A stretch of DNA of 64,000 bases. Source: Takakia lepidozioides (Eukaryota; Streptophyta; Takakiopsida; Takakiales; Takakiaceae). The notes beneath the pieces are model-generated. The model had not been told where the DNA came from, ran no database searches, and was given only the letters and a program-made list of their open reading frames with translations. Location of the stretch: the NCBI GenBank assembly GCA_030704615.1, contig CM060731.1, positions 86,594,756 to 86,658,755 on the forward strand, in the 5' to 3' direction. Within the stretch, counting starts at the first letter, position 1. The number at the start of each line of letters is the position of its first letter. Position numbers and translations under genes: made by a program. Positions 23,457-35,010 of the stretch are shown piece by piece.

Positions 23457-24431
23457 GCAACTGCCAAACCTACTTTTTGTGTAACCGAACCTAGGGTATG
23501 GGGCCTTAGTGATGGTGCACCTGCCCATTTTCAACTTCAAAAGCTGTCAGAATTACGGTGGGAAAGCCTAAATTTGAGGAATATTCCCTAGAATTTCCTC
23601 TGCTCATGCTAATCTGTGCTCATGCTCACCGCCCATGCAAAGTACACACCCAATAAAAGGTGGTCACTCTTAAAAGTGTCGTTCTTTTCTTATCCTAAAA
23701 AAAGAAAAACAAATGTTGGGCCTTCCTAGACCCATGGTTCTCCTCTCTCAACAGGTCGTATCTGTCGGTCATGGATGACACCTTCGTTCACCATAGGTGC
23801 CAACAAATGTTGCCCTAAGCCCCACGACTTTCATCGGAAATACGTCTCCTCGTTTTGTCTTACACTTGATTCTTAATCCACCTTCGTCAATCAAAGGTGG
23901 TCACTCTTACAAGTGTTGGATCTTTTTTCAAAAAGCAATTGTTGGTTCTTTCCAGTTTTAGCTAATCTCTTCTTTCCTTCCACCTTCGGCATCCAATGGT
24001 CCCATTTCATTTTGTATCATTCACTTTCATTAATCCAATCTCATTTTTATGAGCAGCCCGTGAAAAAAAAAATTGTGGACACGTGGCCGTTTGTAAAGAA
24101 GACATGTCATTCCAATGACTGATGACCGATCAATGGTGGATGATAGAATAGCAAGGCCCCTTCATACACTGCACGAAACTCCTCCATATTGTTTACCACC
24201 ACCTGCATTCAGCACTCCCAAGCACTCAATCATACAAGGCTTTGCTTCACTCATAAAGTACAGGCAGTGGAAGAGCAATGAATGATCTAAATGCCTGGTT
24301 GTATGCTTACACAATAGGGACAAAGCACAAAAGCTTGTGCATCTGAGATATAGGTTCTCCCTCAGAGTCTAATTGGCAATGTTAAAGAAGCAAGTGGCCG
24401 ATTCAAGTAGAATAGAAGAGAAAAGGCTTGC
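23457..24431. other. No gene recognised
   Basis: AT-rich DNA with two short similar segments (AAAGGTGGTCACTCTTA at about 23655 and 23895). No convincing coding or RNA feature. Confidence 0.4.
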
Positions 24432-24857
24432 CTCAACAAGTCCTCGCAACTGCACACGTCTACTGCTGTCTGCAAGAACCAGAACTTCTGCCACCTTGGG
24501 CTCCAACAGATCATAGCAACGATCCATGTACACCTCATAGTAAGATACTGTCACTTTGCTCGATGTATGTTAAGTCACAGCCAAAATATTCTTCAGTGTG
24601 ATTGACATTAGACTTGGTTGTGTCTCAGTGCTCTGCACACCACGCTCAATTTGGTAGTCATGATATAGCAGGTTATGGATAAACTTTCACGTAAACTGTT
24701 TCCTCTACAATTTAACCATGAAACATACATTTGAAACAAAAGTCTCGTGGCATCATGAACAAGAGACAAATAAACCTGCATGGTGTGGGTCTTCCCACTT
24801 CCAGTGGCCCCATAAGCAAATACAGTAGCACTGTACACCGCAATGGTCCACGGTTTG
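24432..24857 (-). pseudogene. Kinesin-10 motor-domain fragment
   Basis: Two exons survive. The upstream one ends at 24776 and encodes the P-loop (ATVFAYGATGSGKTHTMQ) followed by donor GTTTAT; a stop lies within about ten codons upstream, so its start is lost. The second, 24632-24432 (acceptor GTGTGCAG), encodes QPSLMSITLKNIL and then SYYEVYMDRCYDLLEPK and VQLRGL, as in plant kinesin-10 (PAKRP2/KIF22 type). It carries TAA at 24570-24572, one step from CAA. Its 3' end is AG|GCAAGC, a possible GC-AG intron donor. The remaining motor, stalk and tail are absent. Kinesin-10 works on phragmoplast or chromosome transport in intact form. Confidence 0.8.
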
Positions 24858-26535
24858 GACCGCTACGCGTGGATCTGCGTCCCGCCACGTGGGGGGTTGT
24901 TTTACCCAGCGGGCAATGCGTCTGCAAATTCCCATAAATGGGGGTATTCTTACCTTTAGCTATTAGATTCAATTTAGACCCCTCTAAGGGTGAGGAGCCA
25001 TTATCTAAGGCGCCAGAGGTAGATCAAATCTAGGATTTTGGGAGGATGTAGCCTTGGAGGGGAGCGTTCTTATGATTCCAAGAGAGAGCCGAGCGGATCT
25101 GTGAGCTGTGAGCTAGAGGCGGAGACCTTGAGAGACAAGGGAGGAAAGAAAGTACTCTGTCCTAAAAACTCGGCTACAGTGAGCTATTGTGTCAGAGCCC
25201 AAGGTAGGGGATGACTTTTTCCACGGAGGGAAAGTGCACCAGCGCCTTAAAATAATGTAAAGGGGTGAAATCTGGCTTGGACCCACCAATGTTTATTTTA
25301 TTTTTTACGCATGCATGTTCTGTACTAACGAATGTAGTGGCAGGGATGAATTCTCAGCGAGATTCATTCATCCGATAGGGCCGCGGCAGTTCCTCGCGGC
25401 AGGGAACGGTTCCCGGACATTCCTCGGTTCTCACTGGGTTCCCACGAGGTTCCTGATGGCATTTCTAGGCGCCAAGGGCACCCCACATGATTTCCCATAT
25501 GGGAGGTATTTTTTTGGATTTACTTAATTTCTTTTATTTTACAGCATTTCTGATGTGCAAAATTGCTTAAATAGGATAGATGCACGTGGTGTAAGTTATA
25601 GCCTGAGGGGCGTTTATTAAACTGATTGAACTTATTGATTGAAGGGGCTTAGAGCCACCTTATTGAACTTGGTGAACCTATTGGATTATGATAGGTATTT
25701 TGGCCACTCCGTTGCTAAAACAAAGTATTTTAGACACTGGGGTAGGGAGCGTTGGCCCTTCCATCAGAGGTGACTTAAACTCAAGCACTCGGTGAATGAG
25801 GGGCATTGGGAGAGGAAGATTTTCCCTCTTCTTCCTAGGCTCGGCAGGTGCCTTGTGAAGGGATTAAAACATATTCCGGCTATAGGCGGCTCGGGGGCCT
25901 AGGTGGTAGGAATTAGACAACAAAACAAAAAACTTGGAAGGCAATTACTGAGTAGATTGTAGAATATCGTAGGACTTAGAAACGCAAACTCGCCCTGTGA
26001 AGAGGAGTACATAACTTCTCTTTGCCGGTAGGACTTAGATAGTGATCATAGCCATCATGTACGACCACGGACCCCCTGCACTAACCGCAGTCGGGTAGGT
26101 GGTTCAATGAGCCCAACCTACACCGCAACTTACCACGACCCCCCCTAGCTAATATGCCGTCACCCTGACCGCGCGCGCTCAGGGCTCGTCATATAAATGG
26201 TACGTCTGCCGGGAGGTAAGTGAATAGTCAAGACTTCTCCAATTGTTATGGACGAACTAACAATATGTGTTCTCGTCCTGATTTGTTCCTATGCAATATT
26301 TTACTGTTTATTCATGATCTTACTCCATCAGGTGGAGATTGAGAAACCCCATGCACATGAAGACTAGAAGCTCTTGCATGAGGGTGTTTGGATCAGTGTT
26401 CATTGAAATTACTAACGCCATGGCAATCATGAAGCTGCGGCATGGCCACCGGTCATATGGAAGCCCATCGTTTTTACTTGTCATTTGAGGCACGCGTGGT
26501 GGGTCTTTATCGTGTCATTTCCGGCACTTGTGCAC
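24858..26535. other. No gene recognised
   Basis: A CCACGTGG palindrome lies near 24890 next to the kinesin fragment. The rest shows no frame with a family signature and no repeat I can define. Confidence 0.4.
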
Positions 26536-26539
26536 GCAA

Positions 26540-26945
26540 AACACCGTCCAACAAGTCCCAGAGTAATACCACATCAAACGGAATTCATCCAACGGTTGAA
26601 TGGATGGTTGCCCATCCAAATCATTTTTGTTTGCTTTCAAACTTTGTCAGTACGTTCGGTACACCCTCTCACAAGTCCCGGACTAATATGAGATTAATCG
26701 AAATTCATTCAATGGCTGAACGGATGGTTGCCCATCCAAACGATTTTGGTCCGCTTTCAGACTTTGCCAGTGTGCTCAATGTACCATCTAAGATGTCCCA
26801 GAGTAATATGAGATGAAACAAAATTCGTCCAGTGGGCCAACGGATGATTGCCCATCCAAATGATTTTCGTTCGCTTCGAGACTTGGCCAGTATGTCCAAT
26901 ATACCATCTGACAGGTCCCAAAGTAATATGAGATCAATCGAAATT
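26540..26945. repeat. About 120-bp tandem repeat, 3.3 copies
   Basis: Units begin near 26547, 26668, 26790 and 26906 and share AAGTCCC-GA-TAATATGAGAT, GGATGGTTGCCCATCCAAA (itself a partial palindrome around TTGCCCATCC) and GACTTTG-CAGT. Divergence is moderate. Confidence 0.85.
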
Positions 26946-27468
26946 ATATTGTGCTTCGTTAACTTTGTGGGTATGTTCTTCATACGTAGATCGAATTTTC
27001 GACATGATTATGAACGAGACTAGACGAAATTTGTCACGAAGATGAGCGTTCGTAACTCGTTATAACTTATTGGTTAACATCCATTTTCCTTGTTGCCCAT
27101 CTTTCGGAGTTCATTGCAGATACCCACATACACGTCATGACCAAATATTACACCATTGTAATTTTGAGGGTGAACCACTTATTCCCCATCACATGAGTGC
27201 AAAACCGGAAGAAAACGCGTTACGCTGCTCATGCAATTGAAATTTGCAGGTGCCGCACATGTATATTAACAAAATTGGTGCATATACAAAATTGGCGGAG
27301 TGCTATCAGTGTGTTCCATAAATTCAAGGTACAACAAAATCCACATTGTCTATGTACTACGTTGCTACTCATTCGAATCCTCGTCGTCACTATTCGGGGA
27401 CAAGGGATGTGATGTTGTGGCCTGATTTGCACTGCCAATACGGAGAGCCTATGACCGTGATCTCGTGG

Positions 27469-28347
27469 TCAATGAGGGGCCCAATGACATGTGATCAATT
27501 CTGGCCAGCATCCGCTTACTTTGCGGCAAAAGTTAACTTTCTTGCAGAATCTCACGACGTGGTGACGGTCAAGGACGTCTGTAATTCCGGCAATGATGCG
27601 GTTAATACTGTAATCTGGCATTGTAAACTCCGCAGACATGTCCACGTCGTTTGTTCGAACGTCATTGTGGACAGTGCCTTCATTGTTTCGAGGCGTGTTT
27701 TGCAATGTATCCTCCAACTCGGCTGTGCGCAGTCTTTGTCATTCCACAAGGTCCTACAGGGTTCGGACTCGATGTTTTGTTTCCACCAGTTCATCCTCTA
27801 ACGTTCTAGATACTTGTTACACCGGTGCCTCGCGCACGCCCAGTATCGCAGCGGGGGGTATTCCAAACGTGTTCGGGATATCGACGAAATAGTATTGCAT
27901 CGTTGCGTTCCTCATACTAGCAGTTTGCCAATTCACTGGACGCAACAGTATCACCTCCACGTACAACATAACTGCCAAGGTATACGGGATTTAGCCCTTT
28001 AAGAGTGGTTCACCCCACAATGTGCAATGCACCTCAGTCGCCATATGTTGGAAATGCAAGTTCATGCAAGACTTGGAGTCCGCGCAATTGTTTCTGGTTT
28101 GCATCACATGCCTAGGTCTAGGCCACAATCGATTGATGTGACCACATTTCACGAATTTTTTGCATCTCGTACTCGGCCACCTGAACTCTTCCGAAAAATC
28201 CTCTCATCCCTCTTCTGCTAGTATGCTAGGGTCATCATATACTTCCCAATTCAAGTCATGTCTTGACCATTTGATTTTTTTAGGGGGCGGTCCTTGTTCA
28301 TAGGGGTCATCTCTTCCATGACGCTCATCGTCATGTCCTTCTGCCAT
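27469..28347 (-). pseudogene. Decayed unknown reading frame
   Basis: From ATG 28347 one frame stays protein-like for about 293 codons with only five stops, each one C-to-T change away from Arg or Gln or a similar codon. It starts acidic and His-rich (MAEGHDDERHGRDD), then PPPKKIKWSRHDLNWEVYDD, a Cys/His stretch (CKKFVKCGH...CADSKSCMNLHFQH), and a coiled-coil-like segment before 27600. No family is recognised. It lies directly left of the palindrome array at 28796, in the same relation as the DUF659 transposase to the second array, so it may be a gene of that transposon. Confidence 0.35.
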
Positions 28348-28795
28348 TTTGTAATAATCGGAGCAACCCTAAACGACGTTTACTAATAAGTAACGGAAAG
28401 TTAAACACTACTGAAGCAAACGTGGAAATGGCTAAGAACTAAGGAACTACGATCTCGATCGAAAAATTACAATTGACCCTAAACCCTTAACACGAAACGG
28501 GTTTAAATAAGTGTCATAATAGTTATTAAAAGCTAATTTTGTAGAATGAAATGTTCCCGGAAGCCAGAGGAGAAGCTATAGGAGTATTCTGCAACAACTT
28601 CACAGAAATCGCAGCAAAAAAAACCCCCCCCAACCAATGGTCTCCTTCTCCATGTGATTATGTGTCGTGAAATAGTTACATGTCACGCACACATAAGTTG
28701 TGTGGAGAAGAAGTGATGGGAGAATGAGCCTCCTTTGGCTTATCTCCCCCCCCCCCCTCTCATTCCGCGGTCCACGCATAAGGCACACCTTCTAG

Positions 28796-29990
28796 AAGCG
28801 ACCGCCACCATGGCGGTCGCTACATTTAAAAAACAACAACAAAAAAGCAACTGCCAGTAATGCCGGTCGCTCTATTTAAAAAATTAAACAATAAAAGCGA
28901 CCGCCAGTAACGGCGGTCGCTCAATTAAAAATAAATAAAAACAACCGCCATTACTGGCGGTCACAGCATTTTCAGAAATTAAAAATATACAAGCAACCGC
29001 CAGTAATGGCCGTCGCTCTATTTTTGATTTTTAAAAAAAATGCGACCGCCATTACTGGCGGTCGCTGCATTTTCAGACATTAAAAATATACAAGTGACCG
29101 CCAGTAATGGCGGTCGGTCTATTTTTTATTTCCTTTTAAGTGACTGCCAATAATGGCAGTCGCTCTATTTTTAAAAATAAAAAATAAAAGCGACCGCCAT
29201 TACTGGCGGTCGCTGCATTTTCAAAAATTAAAAATATACAAGCGACCGCCAGTAATGGTGGTCGCTCTATTTTTAAATAAATAAATAAAAATGCGACCTC
29301 CATTATTGGCGGTCGCTGTTCCGGGTTCTGTTTGCTCCTCCGAGGCCACCCTAAGACTTCCATTTCATCGTCGATAATAAACCGTCGCAATTATTTTCTG
29401 AAATTAAAAATATATATTGAATATTTTTAAATATTTTTAAATATTTTTAAATATTTTTAAAATAAAGCGACCGCCATATTATGGCAGTCGCTGTTTTTTT
29501 TTAAACGTATTTGAATTAAAAGCGACCGCCATATTATGGCGGTCGCTGGTTTTTTATATATATATTTAAAATAAAGCGACCGCCATATGGCCACCATGAG
29601 CCACCATAAAATATAGGTTTTTTTTTTAATGTATATTTTCCCTAAATAAAGCGACCGCCATATTATGGCGGTCGCTGGTTTTTTTATTTTATTTGTAAAA
29701 TAAAACGTCCGCCATATTATGGCGGTCGCTTATTTTTTATATATTATTGAAATTAAGCGACCGCCAATTCTGGCGGTAGCTTGTTTTTTATATATTTTTT
29801 CAAAATTATGCGACCGTCAATACGGAGGTCGTTATTTTATTTTATTTAATAGACGACCGCCAATGCAACCGCCAATTTTATTTTTTTTATAATAAAAAAT
29901 TAAGCTAACGTCATGTTGGCGGTCGCTCTTATTTCTAAAATTCCGAAATATAAAGCGACCGCCAGAATTGGCGGTTGCTTTTAATTTATT
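28796..29990. repeat. Hairpin array 1: GCGACCGCCA...TGGCGGTCGC
   Basis: About twenty short palindromes (10-bp arms GCGACCGCCA/TGGCGGTCGC, 2-8-base loops such as GTAA or TATTA) alternate with AT-rich spacers of 25-40 bases. Arms are well kept while spacers vary. An ATATTTTTAA repeat lies at 29415-29460. A sister array is at 57293-58222. Confidence 0.95.
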
Positions 29991-30002
29991 ATTTTCCAAA
30001 AT

Positions 30003-30160
30003 ATATTTGCCACTGCCACCGTGTTGGTGACATAGCTGCTTAAGTGGCAATATATTATCTGGTACTTTTTTTACTAGAAACCTGACGTGACGGAGGTCTC
30101 GTCAGCGTCAGGTCTGACGTGACCTGACGCTGACGGACGGACGTGACGCTGATAACCGGG
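30003..30160. mobile_element. Shared right-end module of hairpin array 1
   Basis: This block matches 58240-58403 closely: TTTGCCAC-GCCA, GCTGCTTAAGTGGCA, CCTGACGT-ACGGAGGTC and a perfect 14-bp inverted repeat at 30101-30134 around TGACGT. Similarity stops at GATAACCGGG (30160) in both loci, which marks a common element end. I found no matching left end. Confidence 0.75.
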
Positions 30161-30764
30161 CTAGTACCAGTCTGGTATGTCAAAATGTACATACCAGTAC
30201 AACACTGGTGGGTACTTTGATGTAGGCCTAACAGTTTTCAGTAACCACACTAATCACTGATGTTCTTGTGCACAAGTAACAGTGATAAATTGACTGATGT
30301 GGTCCATATCCTGTAGATGGACATTTCTTTATCTCTGACATTGAGTGCTAGTTTCGATTCAGACTCTTGGGGAGGTATGTATAGAGAACAAGTTGCAATA
30401 CAGAGCTTTTCAAATCAAATCAAGTGATCTAATAGTGCAGTTCATCACTCTTTAAATCGGTCGTAATACATGTCCAGGAGGACTGTGGAGAGAATGCTTC
30501 GAGATTGACATGAGCCTGCATGTATAAAGGCTCTCAGAATCAAGCGTTAATTTGAGATCAGGAATTAGGGAGGGGTAAAGAATATTGCACTATTGAGGTC
30601 AAGATGATATCAACGTCTTAGTCAAAAGGGGTGCTAGGTTTCTACCGTGGAGTTTCTTTTGCGTTCAAAGATTTCACAGCTACCTACCTGAAAAATCAAG
30701 GTACCAGCTACCTGATTTTACAAAGTACTGGATAGCTCGAGTCGGGCCTACGTGCGCTACATAC

Positions 30765-30883
30765 GGTAGCTGCCCCGCGTGGCGCTTAGCTACTGGGGGT
30801 ATCCTATTCCTACTTGCCCTCGACCCTGCGGGTCTCGGAGCGCAGGTAGGAACAGGATACCCCCAGTAGCAGCGCCCGCTACC
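30765..30883. repeat. Long imperfect hairpin
   Basis: Arms 30789-30813 and 30846-30870 pair over 25 bases with one mismatch around a 32-base loop. Pairing continues outward (GGCGCT with AGCGCC, GGTAGC with GCTACC) with small bulges. It could be a foldback element or a small-RNA precursor. Confidence 0.8.
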
Positions 30884-33409
30884 TAGTTCGTAACTCATTG
30901 TCGTTCATGTCTTGCGTGCATATGGTTCTCACCAATTTATTGGGGCGTGACGTCTTTTTGTAGGTTGTAGCCTTGCCTCATGTTAGCACAAGGAACTGAA
31001 CTAAAGATGTAGATGAAGACTCGAATATGAGCGTTGTAACATTCTTGCAACAGATCCTTTGGTAACGAAATAAAGTTCCATGACCTCTATGGAAGGGACC
31101 GTCTCCACCTTATTTGAAAAGGCAGTCCAAACCCGTCTGAACCATAGGCAATGCCAAATCTCGATTTTTAGATGACTTCAACTATGTGCCTATCTAGTTG
31201 TAGAGACTGCACATCTCTAACACAAAGGTTTTTTTAAAAAAAACCATCTTTGAAATTCGGACCTTAAATTCAAGCCCCAAAGATTCTTCAAAAGGCTACA
31301 GAAGCTACTCTGCTATAATCCCAAATTGCGGTGGCGACATAAGACTTTTGGGCCTTTCAACATTGTATCTTACTGAAAACGACATGGCACGTAGAAGCCC
31401 TGGACCAGATCTTCTCTGCTTGTTGTACTTAATCACCTAAAACTAACTAAGATCTGGTTCCGTAGAGTTTAGCAAAAATTAACCATGATAGGAGCCCTGC
31501 CTTTTTTTTAAGATTAGGGGCTATGCATCAATTTGTTGAGTTGACTCTTAACCTTATATCATGGGTTGTTCCCATGAAGGGTATTGATAACGTATATGTA
31601 TTTGAAATAGGAACGTGTCCATATGCATCATTTTTGGCGTATATGCGTATTGGGTGCAGCTAAAGTTGGTTGTTGGATGAAATAATGTAAGTTTCATTTG
31701 GTAAATTCCATTAAATTGAATTCAATTAAACTGGAAAAACCATATGAATTGAGTTATGGGCAGGGTGCAAGTGAGAGAGCCTGGAAAACTGAAACATGTG
31801 AGATCCATGCTGATCGTACGTTGGACGCATGAAGCTTGTGAAGAAATGTTTGGAACTGTGGTGTAATTAAAATGATTGACAAGATGTGCATACATATTTT
31901 CAAATTATTAATAAAATAATGTGGCATGTAATTTATTTTAGTGACGATTGAAGGTCGGAGACTAGTTTTAGTATAAAACAGGAACAGGATGCCATAGTGC
32001 CATGTCATCATCGCCACATCATCATTGTCATGTCATCACTGTCAACTGTGTCGGAATCTGCCCAGATTGCTCGGGAAAACCAATAATAATTTCTTGAGTT
32101 GTCTGAAGCTTTTGGAACTGGCTAAATGGATTTTCATGGAGGTTTTCAATCCTCTGAGTATGGTCTGACAGATGCAGAGAGAATGTACTTGTAAGCATTG
32201 TTTACTCAGTATTGTGTTCAGTTTTGAGTAGTCTTGATTTTGCTCATGTTTCTCTGGCACCATCATTGTGAGTCGGGAAAAGGTGTTGTAGGGTTTTAAG
32301 GGTCTGTTTCGACATTAGTAGGATTTTTTATTGTGTGTGGGGAAAGGCACTACACTATCTCTGTGATTCTTCCTTCCAAAGAGAATGCAAGTGAAGGGTA
32401 GCTGCTCTAGGGTTTCTGGGGTGTCATGATAGCATTACGGTTTCTGCTGTGTGTGGGAAGGTATTAAACAATCTCTATGATTATGCTTGAGTAAGAGTGA
32501 GAATGAGTGGCAACAAGATAGGGTGTCATTCACTTGGATAAAATAAATGATTATGCATGATGATTATGCAATAGTTCATGAGAGAAGATCTTGCACTCGT
32601 AGCATACTTGGCTATCATTACAATAGGAGTGTCACAACCTGAATTCTAATATCAAGGGATAGAGAGGGTACACCATTTGGTAAGGGTAGTGTCTGCAGAC
32701 GGCAAACTAGAGAGTGATGTCACATTCTAGAACCATATCATATCAAACCACTACTCAAAAGCTGGCCTCTGGGACTGAGAACGAATGATGTATATGCTCG
32801 TTTTCCAATAATGAAATCTGCAAAATGAAACCATTGGATATCTGATTCCGAATTTCTGCACTGGCATGTAAAAAGGGATGCATTGATAGCTGATCAAGAG
32901 AGAATAGAAAGAGAAGGAAAGAGTTAGCTGCAGCTATGCGAGCTCGACGAGTGCGGGCATTTGTATGTGATTCCGCATCGGAGACTGACACAGATGTTGA
33001 AGAAGTGGAGTCGCAGGAGGTCAGAAGGACAGTTCCACAAGGAGAAGACGAAATTTTCAAGAGGTTGGCAGATGATCAATCGGAGGACTCTAGGGACGAG
33101 GTGGGGAAGGAAGTGGCGCAATGTACTCCTCTTGGGGATGATGATGAGGATACTGAGCCCCATCTAATTCCTTTTGATCGGGTTATTGCTACACCTCCCC
33201 TCAATCCATACTCCAAGTGTTAGCTGCATTGTCTCACTTTCCAACACCTCTCTGGTCTGAAAATCCTCTCGAAATTTCATTCCAATTCCCAAATATCCTT
33301 TCTTCCTCAAGTCTGTCTAAGGACTTTCTAATCCTAAGACAAATCACAAGTAGAAGCAGAGCAAAGCAATTGAACTTAGCTGGTTTATACTAGTGTTGTA
33401 CTGGTATCA
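30884..33409. other. No gene recognised; one small acidic ORF
   Basis: The only notable frame is 32936-33223 (+, 95 residues; Arg-rich start, then acidic SASETDTDVEEVE), open 14 codons upstream of its ATG. It has no recognisable family and may be chance or an exon. Confidence 0.3.
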
Positions 33410-34389
33410 GCGATGCAACGGCGTGAGCGCCACGTCAACGTGAGCCCGTACACCCGTCACGTCAGCGTGAGCACATATCCCGCCACGTCACCTTGGGCCC
33501 ACGTAGCAAGTTACATAAGAATTGATGCCTACACCCGAGGGGCCTATAACCGCGGACGCCCTCCACACATATTCCAACACCTACCACATCTAAGCTGGAC
33601 CCCACATGCCCCACCTAAACTTAGAACCCGGACCCGACCCGCTACTCTGGCCCACGAGTAGTGGGTTTAACAGGTTCTGGACCTAGCTGGCAGGTCCGGC
33701 TGCGGTCCAGAAGTGATGAACGGCGCCGATCATCACATCTACCAAAATGCCCAATGCAAAAAAAAAAAAAAACAAAAAAAACAAAACACACATACACACA
33801 CACCAGAAGAAATGCCAAATGCAACAATAATACTAATAATAATAACACACACCACAAGTGATAATCGGCGCCGATCATCACATCTACCAAAATGCCAAAT
33901 GCAAAAAAAAAACCAGTAGTGATGATCGGCACCGATCATCACATCCACCAAAATGCCAAATGCAAATGTAAATACAAATGCAAAAATTAAAAAAAAAACA
34001 AGAAAAAAAAAACAAATGTCAAATGTCAAATGCAAGGAAGAAGAAGAAAAAGGGGAAAAAAACAAAACAAAACCAAAAAAAAAAAAAAAAAACCAGAAAT
34101 CAGAGAAGAAGTGATGATCGTCGACGATCATCACTCCATGTATCCAAATATTAAGGGAAAAAAAAAATATCCTCGGAAATAGGAAACAAAGTCTTTGCAG
34201 AATACATTTTCCTTCTAGATGTTGCATGTCTCCACAGATATAGGCGTGCACCCACGGCATTAGGCCCAACATCTTCCACGATTCCATCCGTGGCTGGGCT
34301 AGGCTGTGCGCCATGTGGCGTCAGCCTACGTGGCTATAAGCCCATGTGGCGTGAGCGTAGGCTCACACGCTCACGTAAAGGCATCCCCC
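33410..34389. mobile_element. Non-autonomous DNA transposon with palindromes, MULE-like
   Basis: The ends are related inverted repeats (GCGATGC-ACG-CGTGAGCG on the left, and GGGGGATGCC-TTACGTGAGCG read inward from the right). The flanks carry a direct repeat TACTGGTATCA (33399-33409) and TACTGGTGTCA (34390-34400), a target duplication of about 9-11 bp. Inside are four copies of the 24-bp palindrome GTGATGATCGGCGCCGATCATC-type at 33712, 33859, 33919 and 34111, embedded in A-rich DNA. There is no coding capacity. Duplication length suits Mutator-like elements. Confidence 0.7.
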
Positions 34390-35010
34390 TACTGGTGTCA
34401 TAATTTCTTAATACCAGTGGGATAATGGTATTGGGTAAAAGCTCAATAGTCAGACCACTATGGTAGGTTCACAAGGGTCTGCCGGTCTGACATACCATGA
34501 TCAAGGACTCTGGTCCACAGGCCAATATCTTTCATCAGGTGATCCATGAAGGCCTCATTAAACTCTCCCAAAGCAGCGGCGCGGTCCTCTGCCCACTCCA
34601 CAGAACTTGGAAAACATGTGCTTTGTTGAAAGCTATGTCAAGCACTGCACGCTCCTGCACTCTCACAAACCAGTTCTAACATAGCTTCCGTGGTAATATT
34701 TTCCCGAGAATCCTGGCTTCCGTGTAGCAGGTCCATCCCTAGACTTTGAAGGTCCTTTTTCAATTTTAGACCTGAAACTGCCAAGCACTCGATGAGGAGG
34801 GGTGCACCGGCTTGGTCTCATGATTTTTGGACCCGCGGTGTGGGAGATGTCGAATTTCAAGTACTTTTGGTCTCTGGAAATTCGGGAAAAATAGCAAAGT
34901 GGATATATCAATATATGACCAAAAATAGCAAAGTGGGCTTTGTTGGAACAATGACATGGAGGTCTCCCAAACTGCAAGGTCTCGGGATGCATAGGGGATT
35001 GCACTTGGAC
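34390..35010. other. No gene recognised; short direct repeats
   Basis: An inverted GTCAGACC/GGTCTGAC pair lies near 34460-34490. The phrase GATCGCACTTGGGC recurs near 35032 and 35085, with a weaker copy near 34998. Confidence 0.4.

Noticed and set aside
28796-29990. CRISPR-like array
   Set aside because: Nuclear plant DNA; the repeats are short palindromes with AT-rich spacers of variable length and there are no cas genes.
30003-30165. Helitron 3' end (hairpin followed by CTAG)
   Set aside because: The second locus (58240-58403) shares the hairpin block but not CTAG; similarity stops at CCGGG, so a CTRR end is not supported.
33642-34314. Phe-rich minus-strand frames in the small transposon
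   Set aside because: They are translations of A-rich tracts and palindromes.
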